64,000 nt of DNA from Achromobacter anxifer (lineage in GTDB: Bacteria > Pseudomonadota > Gammaproteobacteria > Burkholderiales > Burkholderiaceae_B). Where the stretch lies: positions 62,001 to 126,000 of the forward strand of contig NZ_CAHLAR010000012.1 in NCBI RefSeq assembly GCF_903652925.1. Direction: 5' to 3'. Below the pieces are notes generated by a model, which worked only from the letters and a program-made list of their open reading frames with translations, had not been told where the DNA came from and ran no database searches. Numbering within the stretch: the stretch's first letter is position 1; each line of letters opens with the position of its first letter. The position numbers were made by a program, and so were the translations under genes. Below are positions 1 through 8,167 of the stretch, piece after piece.

Positions 1-228
1 GTCGGTGAGCGACACGCCGTCCACGCGGATGGCGCCGCTGTCGATGCTTTCCAGCCCGTTGAGGGTGCGCAGCAAGGTGCTCTTGCCGGAACCGGAAGGT
101 CCGACCACCACCATGACCTCGCCGCGGTTGAGCTGGCAGTCGATGCCGTCCAACGCCAGATGCGGGGCCTGCCCGTCGCGTTGATAGGTCTTGGTGACTG
201 CCTGGACAACCAGCAAAGGTTCCGCCAC
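1..228 (-). CDS. ABC transporter ATP-binding protein, amino-acid type (5' part only)
   Basis: This is the first 76 codons of an ATPase whose C-terminal part lies outside the window. The start is GTG at 226-228 with an AAGGTGG ribosome site just upstream. The Walker A motif GPSGSGKST sits at residues 43-51 and is followed by LLRTLNGLE, the pattern of the polar amino-acid (GlnQ/HisP) ATPases. In that family the protein powers import through a two-permease complex in the inner membrane. It is divergent from the aldehyde dehydrogenase gene, so the two may share the 149-bp region between them. The substrate cannot be read from this part. Confidence 0.85.
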   Translation of the reverse strand, partial: MAEPLLVVQAVTKTYQRDGQAPHLALDGIDCQLNRGEVMVVVGPSGSGKSTLLRTLNGLESIDSGAIRVDGVSLTD

Positions 229-377
229 GGATCCACCTTGAAAGGAGTGCTGCCTTGGTTAAAAAGGTTTCGCATTTCACGCTGGAGTTTCGTATAGTAA
301 ATTTTTTTCCAGAATCGCCACTTAGGCATAACCCTTAAGCGAAGACTGGCTCTTCGCAGGCAACCCAAGGAACCGGC

Positions 378-1880
378 ATGGACACTCCCCACGACATCCT
401 GCGAGCGCTCGGGCTGAACCCGGAGTCGCTCAGCGGCGGCACGCTGCGCGCGCGCAGCCCGATAGACGGCGCCGAACTGGCCCAGGTCCACGAACACACG
501 GTCGCCCAAGCCCATTCCGCCATCACCCGCGCGCGCCAGGCCAGCCTGGCGTGGCGCGACGTGCCGGCGCCGCGGCGCGGGGAACTGGTGCGCCTGTTCG
601 GCGAAACGCTGCGCCAGCACAAGCGCGAGCTGGGCCGCCTGGTCAGCCTGGAGGCCGGCAAGATCGTGGCCGAGGGCGAAGGCGAAGTGCAGGAAATGAT
701 CGACATCTGCGACTTCGCCGTGGGCCTGTCGCGCCAGCTGTACGGCCTGACGATCGCCTCCGAGCGCCCCGGCCACCGCATGATGGAAACCTGGCATCCG
801 CTGGGCGTGGTCGGCGTGATCAGCGCCTTCAACTTCCCCGTCGCCGTGTGGTCCTGGAACGCCGCGCTGGCGCTGGTCTGCGGCAACGCCGTGGTGTGGA
901 AGCCGTCGGAGAAAACCCCGCTGACCGCCCTGGCCTGCCAGGCGCTCTTCGCGCAGGCCGCGCAACGCTTCGGCGATGCGCCCGCCGGCCTGTCCGAAGT
1001 CCTGATCGGCGGCCGCGACATCGGCGAAGCGCTGGTGGATTCGCACGCGGTGGCGCTGGTGTCGGCCACCGGCTCGACCCGCATGGGCCGCCAGGTCGGC
1101 CCGCGCGTGGCGCAGCGCTTCGGCCGCGTGCTGCTGGAACTGGGCGGCAACAACGCCATCATCGTCGGCCCCACCGCCGACCTGGACATGGCCGCGCGCG
1201 GCATCGTGTTCGGCGCCATCGGCACGGCCGGCCAACGCTGCACCACCACGCGCCGCCTGATCGTGCACGAAAGCGTGGCCGACGACCTGGTGCAGCGCCT
1301 GCACAAGGCCTATGCCAGCGCCACCATCGGCAACCCGCTGGACAGCGCCACGCTGGTCGGCCCGCTGATCGACCGCGTATCGTTCGACGCCATGCAGGCC
1401 GCGCTGACGGCCGCGCGCGAGCAAGGCGGCAAGATCACGGGCGGCGAGCGCGTGCTGGCCGAGCAGTACCCCGACGCCTGGTACGCGCGCCCCGCCATCG
1501 CCGAAATGCCGGGCCAGACCGACGTGGTGTGCCACGAGACCTTCGCGCCGATCCTGTACGTGATGCGCTACACCGATTTCAACCAGGCGCTCGCCCTGCA
1601 TAACGGCGTGCCGCAAGGCCTGTCGTCCGCCATCTTCACCAATGACCTGCGCGAGGCCGAGACCTTCCTGTCCGCCGCGGGTTCGGACTGCGGCATCGCC
1701 AACGTCAACATAGGGACTTCCGGCGCCGAGATCGGCGGCGCGTTCGGCGGAGAAAAGGAAACCGGCGGCGGCCGCGAATCGGGTTCGGACGCCTGGCGCA
1801 ACTACATGCGCCGCGCCACCAACACGATCAACTATTCGCGCCAGTTGCCGCTGGCCCAGGGCATCAAGTTCGGCGAATAG
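378..1880 (+). CDS. amaB: ALDH7-family aldehyde dehydrogenase (aminoadipate-semialdehyde type)
   Basis: This 500-residue NAD(P)-dependent aldehyde dehydrogenase has the usual catalytic pair: Glu254 in LELGGNN and Cys288 in GTAGQRCTTTRRL. The cofactor-site segment ISAFNFPVAVWSWN is at about residues 149-162. GTAGQRCTTTRR and LELGGNNAI are typical of the ALDH7/antiquitin group, which oxidises L-2-aminoadipate 6-semialdehyde (piperideine-6-carboxylate) in lysine breakdown. The length is normal and the protein is cytoplasmic. It is transcribed away from an amino-acid-type ABC ATPase gene, which fits amino-acid catabolism. The family call is firm; the exact substrate, and so the symbol, is inferred. 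Confidence 0.85.
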   Translation: MDTPHDILRALGLNPESLSGGTLRARSPIDGAELAQVHEHTVAQAHSAITRARQASLAWRDVPAPRRGELVRLFGETLRQHKRELGRLVSLEAGKIVAEGEGEVQEMIDICDFAVGLSRQLYGLTIASERPGHRMMETWHPLGVVGVISAFNFPVAVWSWNAALALVCGNAVVWKPSEKTPLTALACQALFAQAAQRFGDAPAGLSEVLIGGRDIGEALVDSHAVALVSATGSTRMGRQVGPRVAQRFGRVLLELGGNNAIIVGPTADLDMAARGIVFGAIGTAGQRCTTTRRLIVHESVADDLVQRLHKAYASATIGNPLDSATLVGPLIDRVSFDAMQAALTAAREQGGKITGGERVLAEQYPDAWYARPAIAEMPGQTDVVCHETFAPILYVMRYTDFNQALALHNGVPQGLSSAIFTNDLREAETFLSAAGSDCGIANVNIGTSGAEIGGAFGGEKETGGGRESGSDAWRNYMRRATNTINYSRQLPLAQGIKFGE

Positions 1881-1904
1881 GCCCGCGAGCAAGGCAGTCC
1901 ACGC

Positions 1905-1940
1905 AAGCCCCCGCGCATGGCCCGCCATGCGCGGGGGCTT
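1905..1940 (+). terminator. Strong hairpin after the aldehyde dehydrogenase gene
   Basis: A perfect 16-bp stem (1905-1920 pairing with 1925-1940) closes a 4-nt CCCG loop 24 bp after the stop codon. The stem is very GC-rich. The following tract is only moderately T-rich (acgctttcta), so it resembles an intrinsic terminator with a weak U-tail. Confidence 0.7.
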
Positions 1941-2020
1941 ACGCTTTCTACATACGATTAGCCTGCCTTACAAACTGTAGTGGGGGTGGATGCTACATTT
2001 CCTGGTCACAAAACCACGTT

Positions 2021-3322
2021 ATGCATCCGATGCCGATAAGCTTTCCAGCACGATCCGCCCTCCCCCTGCGCCCCCTGGCCGCCGCCCTGGCCTTGGGCCT
2101 GGCTGGCACTGCCAGCGCGGGCGTGTCGTACCGGCTGGATCGCCCGTCCGCGGCGCCCGGCGAGACAGTGACCATCGAGGCCGTGTACTTCAACGAAGGC
2201 ACCGCCCGCTCCACCTGGGAAGCGCCGCCCGAACTGGTGCTGCAATGGCGCGGCCAGGACGGCCAGATCGTGCGCAGCCTGGCCAAGCTGCGCGGCGGCA
2301 CGGCCAGCTTCAGCGTGCCGGTCAACAATTTCGCGCGCATGGCCTGGACGGCCGTCGTGCCAGCCACCGCCAATGGCCTGCAGGCCGTGTCGATCGAAGG
2401 CCAGCCCGCCATGATGGCGCTGGACGCCACCGGCCGCGACAGCGGCACGCTGGCCAGCACGCCGGCGCGCGGCCCGGTGGTGGATGCCAACAGCGGCGAG
2501 CCCGTGCCCGCCGCCGCCGTGGCCGCGGTCGGCGCTTCGCCCGAAGGCGGGCCGTCGCCCGATGCGTCGGCGGTGCCCACGGTGCAGCAGCAGAACGCAT
2601 TCGACCGCTTCCGCAGTTCGATCTCGGAATACAAGCCGGTGTATTTCGACATCGGCACCCGCGGACAGACGACCGCCCGTTTCCAGATCAGCGCCAAGTA
2701 CCGCCTCTTCAGTCCGGCCGGCGACCGCCCGCCCACCTGGGACGAGAACTTCTACCTGGCGTACACGCAGACCTCGCTGTGGGACCTGCAGGGCGATTCC
2801 ATGCCCTTCATCGATACCACCTTCAATCCCAGCGCCTTCTGGCTGTCCGACAATATCTGGCAGTCCGCCAGCCAGAACTGGCGATTCGGCATGAACACCG
2901 GCGTCGAGCACAATTCCAACGGCAAGGACGGCGCGGATTCGCGCTCGGTCAACGACGGCTATATCGAGCCGCGCTTCCACTACCGCTTCGACGGCGGCAG
3001 CACGCTCACGTTCGCGCCCAGGATCAAGGCCTATTTCGGCGTCGCCAGCGAGAACAGCGACTACGCCGACTACGCCGGCCGCGTCGACTGGCAACTGCGC
3101 TGGGCCCAGGACAACGGCGCGGTCGTCTCCGCCCTGTACCGCCAGGGCGACCAGAAGCGCCGCACCACACAGCTGGACTTCGCGTGGCCCTTGCAGCGCA
3201 CCTGGCTGAACATGAACGGCTATCTGCACCTGCAATACTTCAACGGCTACGGCGAAACGCTGCTGGGCTACAACCAGCGCAACGAATCGCAGTTCCGCGT
3301 TGGCCTGTCGCTGGTGCCGTAA
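2021..3322 (+). CDS. pldA: Outer-membrane phospholipase A (OMPLA)
   Basis: This 433-residue protein starts with a signal peptide (hydrophobic core about 17-31, cleavage near ASAG at 31-34). A proline/alanine-rich N-terminal extension of about 165 residues leads into the OMPLA barrel, from about residue 195. The catalytic residues of the family are all present: His297 and Ser299 in EHNSNG and Asn311 in SRSVN. OMPLA is a calcium-dependent, dimerising outer-membrane hydrolase that removes acyl chains from mislocated phospholipids. Several frames are open here because of GC skew, but only this one carries the signal peptide and active site. The beta-proteobacterial N-terminal extension is longer than in E. 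coli. Confidence 0.9.
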   Translation: MHPMPISFPARSALPLRPLAAALALGLAGTASAGVSYRLDRPSAAPGETVTIEAVYFNEGTARSTWEAPPELVLQWRGQDGQIVRSLAKLRGGTASFSVPVNNFARMAWTAVVPATANGLQAVSIEGQPAMMALDATGRDSGTLASTPARGPVVDANSGEPVPAAAVAAVGASPEGGPSPDASAVPTVQQQNAFDRFRSSISEYKPVYFDIGTRGQTTARFQISAKYRLFSPAGDRPPTWDENFYLAYTQTSLWDLQGDSMPFIDTTFNPSAFWLSDNIWQSASQNWRFGMNTGVEHNSNGKDGADSRSVNDGYIEPRFHYRFDGGSTLTFAPRIKAYFGVASENSDYADYAGRVDWQLRWAQDNGAVVSALYRQGDQKRRTTQLDFAWPLQRTWLNMNGYLHLQYFNGYGETLLGYNQRNESQFRVGLSLVP

Positions 3323-3378
3323 CCCGCATCGGGGCCTGTCGCTGACGACCTGACCGGCGTCGGCGCCAGGCGCGGCGC

Positions 3379-4212
3379 CTAGCCCTCCACCGCCAGTTCT
3401 TCCCAGCCCAGCTCGCGGGTGCGCTCCAGCGCCACCGTGACCTGGGCCGCCGCCGAGCGCACCGCCTCGATCAGGTCCTGCCCGGTCAGCAAGCGCGCCG
3501 TCACGCTGGCCATGAACACGTCGCCGGTGCCATGCACCGAAGGCGGAATGGCGATCTCGGGATGCGTCACAACGGTGGCCTGGTCCCGCGTCACCACCGC
3601 CAGCTGCAAGGTGCCGGGCGCCGCGGCCATGGGCGCGGCGCTGGTCACGACAATCCATTCCGGACCGCGCGCGATCAATTCACGCGCGGCGGCCACCACC
3701 TCCTCGATCGAGGACAGGGCGCGCCCGACCAGCAGCTCCAGTTCGAAGTGGTTCGGCGTCATGCCATCGGCCAGCGGCACCAGCAGGTCACGGTATTGCT
3801 CGACCAGCCCTTCGTTCACATACAGCCCGTCATTGCGGTCGCCCATGACCGGGTCGATATGCACCTTCAGGTCCGGCCGCGAGGCGCGCAGCGTCGGCAG
3901 CCAGTTGGCCAGCAGCCCCGCCTGCCCGGGCTGGCCCAGGTAGCCGCAAACCACGGCGCGCGCCGTCCTGGTGACGCCGCGCTCGTCCAGCCCTTGCAGC
4001 AAGCCCTCGAACCAGTCCAGCGGCACCGCGCCCCCGTGCAGGGTCGGATAATGCGGCGTATTGCTCAGGATGACGGTCGGCACGGCAATCGCGTGCAGGC
4101 CGGCCTTGCGGAACACCGGCATGGCGGCATTGTTGCCGACGCAGCCGTACACGACCTGGGACTGGATTGACACGATATCCACCTGCGCCGTGACGGCGGG
4201 GATTGCGCTCAT
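3379..4212 (-). CDS. pdxY: Pyridoxal kinase
   Basis: This 277-residue ribokinase-fold enzyme phosphorylates pyridoxal to pyridoxal 5'-phosphate in the salvage pathway. The PdxY/PdxK markers are SIQSQVVYGCVGNNAA near residue 15, the HIDPVMGD metal/nucleotide segment near 117, TPNHFE near 152, and the C-terminal HGTGDVF anion hole with the catalytic Asp near 227. The start has an AGGAG site upstream. It is the last gene of a minus-strand operon that begins with a Bug solute receptor at 7721. That is unusual for pdxY and suggests that B6 salvage is linked to use of the imported compound. Confidence 0.9.
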   Translation of the reverse strand: MSAIPAVTAQVDIVSIQSQVVYGCVGNNAAMPVFRKAGLHAIAVPTVILSNTPHYPTLHGGAVPLDWFEGLLQGLDERGVTRTARAVVCGYLGQPGQAGLLANWLPTLRASRPDLKVHIDPVMGDRNDGLYVNEGLVEQYRDLLVPLADGMTPNHFELELLVGRALSSIEEVVAAARELIARGPEWIVVTSAAPMAAAPGTLQLAVVTRDQATVVTHPEIAIPPSVHGTGDVFMASVTARLLTGQDLIEAVRSAAAQVTVALERTRELGWEELAVEG

Positions 4213-4239
4213 GCGGCTTGCTCCTGGAATGCTGCGGCC

Positions 4240-4602
4240 CTACATGCGGGTGATGAAATAGATTTTCTTGACGAACTGGTCCACTTCCCAGCGCCCCGTA
4301 TAGCCTTCGGGCATGACGAAGGCTTCGCCCACGGTCAGCTCGTGCACGGTGCCGTCCGGGTCCACCAGGCGCGCCGCGCCTTCGACGATGTAGCCGAATT
4401 CGATATAGCCCGTGGTGTTGGACTGGAACACGCCGGCGGTGCTTTCCCAGACGCCGCCCTCGGCTTTTCCGCCATTGCCTTCGAAGGCGGTCACGGTGCG
4501 GAAGGCGGCATCGCCCGAGATCGGACGGCGCGGCTTGCCGGGCACCGGATTCTTCATGGGGCCGGCATCGATGCGGACGAGCCGCGATTGGTCATTCTTC
4601 AT
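4240..4602 (-). CDS. Small single-cupin protein (Cupin_3 / ureidoglycine-hydrolase-like)
   Basis: This 120-residue protein is a single beta-barrel cupin of the Cupin_3 (DUF861) type. The pattern YIEFGYIVEGAARLVDPDG ... GEAFVMPEGYTGRWE is typical of proteins annotated as cupin or ethanolamine/ureidoglycine-type accessory cupins. The usual metal-binding histidines of motif 1 are not visible (FGYIVEG replaces the HxH region), so a binding or sensing role is as likely as catalysis. An AGGAA site precedes the start. It lies 27 bp upstream of pdxY and 48 bp downstream of the XRE-cupin regulator, in the same operon. Confidence 0.8.
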   Translation of the reverse strand: MKNDQSRLVRIDAGPMKNPVPGKPRRPISGDAAFRTVTAFEGNGGKAEGGVWESTAGVFQSNTTGYIEFGYIVEGAARLVDPDGTVHELTVGEAFVMPEGYTGRWEVDQFVKKIYFITRM

Positions 4603-4650
4603 GGCAGTTCCTGTATACGGATAGAGGGAGACGAGTCCGGCTGCGCGCCT

Positions 4651-5205
4651 TCAGTGCGCGGCCACCACCAGCACTTCGGCCATGGCCCGGCTGACGGTGC
4701 GCATGCGGTGCGGCAGTTCGGAGTCAAAATAGACGGAATCCCCGGTTTCCAGGCGGAACTGGCGTTCGCCCACCTGGACCTCGATGGCGCCCTTGAGCAC
4801 CAGCAGGAATTCCTCGCCGGGGTGCGGAAACACCGCGGCCGCATCGGGAAATTCGCGGGGCGGATGCACCACGAAGGGTTCCATCGCCTTGACCTTGCGG
4901 CGCCCGGCCAGCGACTCATAGTGATATTCGCTGCCCAGGCCGCGGCGCTGCAGCGCTTCGCGGTCCGCCACGCGCACCACGCTGACCACTTCTTCCTGCG
5001 CCGCGTCGTCGGAGCCCACCAGTTCCGACACGCTCAGGCCGTAGGCTTCCGCCAACCGCAGCACGGTGGAAATGGACGGTTCGCTCAGGCCCCGCTCCAG
5101 TTTCGAGAGGTAGCTTTTGGTCAAACTGGTGCGCTGCGCCAGCTGCTCCAGGGACAGGACTTGCTGGCGGCGCAGGGCGCGCAGGCGATGCGGCAGATCG
5201 ATCAT
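4651..5205 (-). CDS. XRE-family transcriptional regulator with C-terminal cupin
   Basis: This is a 184-residue regulator. Residues 1-66 form a lambda-repressor-like helix-turn-helix (LRRQQVLSLEQLAQRTSLTKSYLSKLERGLSEPS), and residues about 105-184 form a cupin sensor (PHPGEEFLLVLKGAIEVQVG, then GDSVYFDSELPHRM). In this PuuR/SutR-like family the cupin binds a small effector and the HTH represses neighbouring catabolic genes. It lies inside the Bug-GST-aldolase-cupin-pdxY gene run on the same strand, with 92 bp upstream that may hold its own promoter. It is the likely local regulator of that operon. Confidence 0.88.
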   Translation of the reverse strand: MIDLPHRLRALRRQQVLSLEQLAQRTSLTKSYLSKLERGLSEPSISTVLRLAEAYGLSVSELVGSDDAAQEEVVSVVRVADREALQRRGLGSEYHYESLAGRRKVKAMEPFVVHPPREFPDAAAVFPHPGEEFLLVLKGAIEVQVGERQFRLETGDSVYFDSELPHRMRTVSRAMAEVLVVAAH

Positions 5206-5297
5206 GGGCTGGGTTGCAAAATGCAGTCACGGAGTACGACCGATAAGCATGCCCTAAACCAGCCCCGCCGTCGAATTGGCCCCCTCTGTTGCCGCAG

Positions 5298-6080
5298 TCA
5301 GGCCAGCACGTCGGGATGCGCTCGCAGCGCGCGCCGTGCGTAATATGAAAAGCCGATCTGCGAACGCTTGGGCGTCAGGATCCAATCGTGCGCCTCGCGG
5401 CCCAGCGCCGGCGGAATGGGCTGGATCTTGCCGGCGGCCATGGCCAGCAGCTGCATGCGGGCGGCGCGTTCGAACTGCAGCGCCAGCACGCAAGCCTCTT
5501 CCACCGATCCCGCCGCGATCAGCATCCCATGGTGCGACAGCAGGATGGCGCGCTTGGCACCCAGCGCGGCCGAGATGATCTCGCCTTCCTCGTTGCCCAC
5601 CGGCACGCCGGGCCAGTCCTTCAGGAAGGCCACGTCGTCATACAGCGGGCAGTTGTCCATGTGCGAGATTTCCAGCGGCACTTCCAGCATCGACAGCGAC
5701 GCGGTGTGCAGCGGGTGCGTGTGGATGATGCAGTTCACGTCCGGACGCGCGCGGTAGATCCAGGAATGGAAGCGGTTGGCCGGGTTAGGCATGCCGCCGC
5801 CATCCTGCACGCGCAGGTCTTCGTCGACCAGCAGCAGGTTGCTGGCGGTGATTTCGTCGAAGCCCAGGCCCAGGCGCTGCGTGTAGTACCGGTCCGGCTC
5901 CGGCGCGCGCGCCGTGATCTGCCCGGCCAGGCCGGAATCGTGTCCGCCGTCGAACAGGATGCGGCAGGTCAGCGCCAGGCGTTCGCGCAGGCTCCATTCG
6001 GGCGTCTCGAACTGGCGCTGCATTTCGGCTTTCGCCCGCGCAATCAGTTCGTCCTTGCCCAGATGCATCGTATCGGCCAT
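5298..6080 (-). CDS. Class II aldolase/adducin-family protein
   Basis: This 260-residue protein has the class II aldolase fold, with metal-site histidines in IIHTHPLH (about residues 123-130) and LLSHHGM (about 188-194). The upstream part carries GLAGQITAR, equivalent to the phosphate/substrate loop. Family members are zinc-dependent aldolases, epimerases or decarboxylase-like enzymes acting on sugar acids or hydroxyacids. The ATG at 6078-6080 has AGGAG eight bases upstream and is preferred over an in-frame GTG nine bases earlier that overlaps that site. It lies in the Bug-GST-aldolase operon; the substrate is unknown. Confidence 0.88.
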   Translation of the reverse strand: MADTMHLGKDELIARAKAEMQRQFETPEWSLRERLALTCRILFDGGHDSGLAGQITARAPEPDRYYTQRLGLGFDEITASNLLLVDEDLRVQDGGGMPNPANRFHSWIYRARPDVNCIIHTHPLHTASLSMLEVPLEISHMDNCPLYDDVAFLKDWPGVPVGNEEGEIISAALGAKRAILLSHHGMLIAAGSVEEACVLALQFERAARMQLLAMAAGKIQPIPPALGREAHDWILTPKRSQIGFSYYARRALRAHPDVLA

Positions 6081-6108
6081 CGTCGTCACTCCTAAGATAG
6101 TGTCTCTG

Positions 6109-6750
6109 TCATGCCGCTTCGATCAGCGGCGTAAAACCCGGCAAGGCGCGCATGCGCGCCAGCCAGGCGTCGATATGGGTAAAGCCGGACAGGTCGTAGC
6201 CGCCCTCTGCCGCCATGCTCGTATAGGGATACAGCGCGACGTCGGCAATGGTCGGCGCGGCACCCACCAGATAATCGCGGCCGGCCAGATGCGCGTCCAT
6301 CAGCGCGGCCGCCTTCATGCCGATCTCGCGCCATGCCCGCATCGCCGGGTCATCGACCTGCGCCGTATTGCGCAGATGGATCAGCAGGCGCGGCTGGGCA
6401 AAGGCGTGCATGTGCTGGGTCTGCTCGAAGCTCAACCAGCTGCTGACTTGCGCCTGCTCCAGGCGGCCGGCGGGCAGCCACGGCGTGCCCATCGCCAGAT
6501 ACCAGAGGATCGCCTGCGACTCGGCCAGCCATTCGCCCTCCGGCGTCAGCAAGGCCGGCACCTGGCGCCACGGATTGATGCGGGCGAACGCTTCGGTCTC
6601 CAGGTCGCCCTGCACGATGTCGAAGGTGCGCCGCTTGATCGGCAGGCCCATGTAGCCGCAGGCCAGCCGGATCTTCCAGGCATTGCCCGAACGCAAGGTA
6701 TCGGCCAGTTCCAGCGGCTTGCCCGCCAGCGGATGCGGTGTCTGGTTCAT
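6109..6750 (-). CDS. Glutathione S-transferase family protein
   Basis: This 213-residue protein has an N-terminal thioredoxin-like domain (LRSGNAWKIRLACGYMGLP, then NPWRQVPALLTPEG and AESQAILWYL, the glutathione-contact loop). The C-terminal part is all-helical, with the GST capping motif APTIADVALYPY near residue 168. It is a cytoplasmic glutathione-dependent transferase, lyase or isomerase. The ATG at 6748-6750 is chosen because it starts next to the upstream gene's stop (2-nt gap, tight coupling) and gives a normal N-terminus. A longer reading would overlap the Bug gene. The substrate is presumably linked to the operon's solute. Confidence 0.87.
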   Translation of the reverse strand: MNQTPHPLAGKPLELADTLRSGNAWKIRLACGYMGLPIKRRTFDIVQGDLETEAFARINPWRQVPALLTPEGEWLAESQAILWYLAMGTPWLPAGRLEQAQVSSWLSFEQTQHMHAFAQPRLLIHLRNTAQVDDPAMRAWREIGMKAAALMDAHLAGRDYLVGAAPTIADVALYPYTSMAAEGGYDLSGFTHIDAWLARMRALPGFTPLIEAA

Positions 6751-6752
6751 CG

Positions 6753-7721
6753 TCAGTCCATCTTGATGTTGGCGCGTTTCACGATCTCGGTCCACTTGGC
6801 CTTCTCGCCGGCGATGAAGCGCTGATACTCGTCCGGCTTGCCCGTGTACAGCTGCGTGCCCTGCGAGGCCAGCCTATCCTTCAGCTCCGGCGACGCCAAG
6901 GTCTTCTGCAGCGCCGCGTTCAGCTTTTCCAGCACGTCGGGCGGCGTGCCCGCGGGCGCGAAGAACGCATTCCACGAGCTGATCTGCAAGGCCGCGTCGC
7001 CCACCTCGCTGCTGGACGGGACGTCCGGCGCGGACGGCAGGCGCTTGTCGGCCGCCACCGCCAGCGAACGCAGCTTGCCCGACGCCGCGTGCGGCATGAT
7101 CACGGGGCTGGCGTCCATCACCACGTCGACCTGCTCGCCGATCGCGGCGTTCACCGCCTCGCTGCCGCTCTTGAACGGCACGTGCACGATGTCCACGCCC
7201 GCCGTCAGCTTCAGCAGTTCCAGGCCCAGGTGCGGCGAACTGGCGTTGCCCGCCGAACCAAAGTTCAGTTTGGCCGGATTGGCCTTGGCATAGGCCACGA
7301 ACTCGCCGAAGGTCTTGGCCGGCACGCCGGACCGGATAGCCAGCAGGTACGGCGATCCCGACACCATGCCCACCGGCGCGAACTTGTCCGCGTCATAGCT
7401 GAGCTTGTTGTAGATCAGCGGGTTGACCACCTGGGTGCCCACCGTGCCCATGAAGATCGTATAGCCATCGGCCGGCGCGGTGGCGGCCACCTGCGCCGCG
7501 ATCACCCCGCCCGCCCCGGGCCGGTTCTCGATCACGATGCTCTGTCCCAGCGCGTCGCCCATGCCCTTGCCCACCTGGCGCGCCACGATGTCCGTGATCC
7601 CGCCCGCGCCGAAGGGCACCACCAGCCGGATCGGCCGGTCCGGATAGGCCGCCGCCTGGGCCCCGCCGCCAGTCATCGCCGCCACCAGCGCCAGCGCGCC
7701 CGCCATCTTGGAAATTTTCAT
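6753..7721 (-). CDS. Bug-family tripartite tricarboxylate transporter substrate-binding protein
   Basis: This 322-residue periplasmic receptor has a signal peptide (MKISKMAGALALVAAMTGGGAQA), then AAYPDRPIRLVVPFGAGGITD and ENRPGAGGVIAAQ, the diagnostic Bug/TctC motifs, and YDADKFAPVGMV further on. Bug proteins bind carboxylates or related small solutes for TctAB-type permeases. No TctA/TctB genes are nearby, so it must share a permease, as is common in Bordetella-like genomes. The ATG at 7719-7721 has GGGGGA upstream; an in-frame ATG twelve bases earlier lacks a good site. It heads the minus-strand operon running to pdxY. Confidence 0.92.
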   Translation of the reverse strand: MKISKMAGALALVAAMTGGGAQAAAYPDRPIRLVVPFGAGGITDIVARQVGKGMGDALGQSIVIENRPGAGGVIAAQVAATAPADGYTIFMGTVGTQVVNPLIYNKLSYDADKFAPVGMVSGSPYLLAIRSGVPAKTFGEFVAYAKANPAKLNFGSAGNASSPHLGLELLKLTAGVDIVHVPFKSGSEAVNAAIGEQVDVVMDASPVIMPHAASGKLRSLAVAADKRLPSAPDVPSSSEVGDAALQISSWNAFFAPAGTPPDVLEKLNAALQKTLASPELKDRLASQGTQLYTGKPDEYQRFIAGEKAKWTEIVKRANIKMD

Positions 7722-8167
7722 GTCATCCCCCATTGGGCTCCGCCTATCGGAACCCTAATGACACAAAGTGTCCTATAGAGCATTGATTTTCCGCAAGAGA
7801 AATAGTTTCAGGGAAAACCCTGAACCGCAGGAATAAAGTTCGCCTTTTTTTGCTGAAGTTCGCCTTTTGGCTTTGGCCGGCAACACCTGCTATTTCGCGG
7901 GCATCTTCTCTTATTCTTGGCGGATGGACAGCATGCAGGCTGAAGAAAGGCGAGCTTTGCAATAAACGCGATCAAATTAGCGCAACAGTTCAAGCCGGCA
8001 GATTTGGGATATGCCCGTATGGAATTAGGTGGGAGGCATGGATGTCTCGAGGCACTCGGCTATTGGAAAATTTCGGGGTCGCAAGCGCAGTGCTTCGTAT
8101 GGAAGGCCCCTGTGGCAAGTGGCCGTTTTCGGCCAGGAGCGGTCATTCACGACCCGTTTATCGAGGT
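7722..8167. other. 446-bp gene-free region upstream of the Bug operon
   Basis: No credible coding frame is seen. The stretch is less GC-rich than its left flank. It contains a 7-bp inverted repeat, TTCAGGG-AAAA-CCCTGAA at 7807-7824, and the 13-bp direct repeats listed separately. It probably carries the promoter of the operon reading left from 7721. To the right it marks the change to the accessory region. Confidence 0.5.
7836..7868. promoter_or_regulatory. Paired 13-bp direct repeats, candidate operator
   Basis: AAGTTCGCCTTTT occurs at 7836-7848 and again at 7856-7868, exactly 20 bp apart (about two helical turns). A third, diverged and inverted copy (GAAAGGCGAGCTT) lies at 7945-7957. The position 115-235 bp upstream of the Bug gene start suggests binding sites for a regulator of that operon, perhaps the XRE-cupin protein. 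The repeats are seen directly; the function is inferred. Confidence 0.5.

Noticed and set aside
2006-3658. A 550-codon open frame antisense to pldA and pdxY.
   Set aside because: It covers two recognised genes and has no family signature; codon bias explains the open frame.
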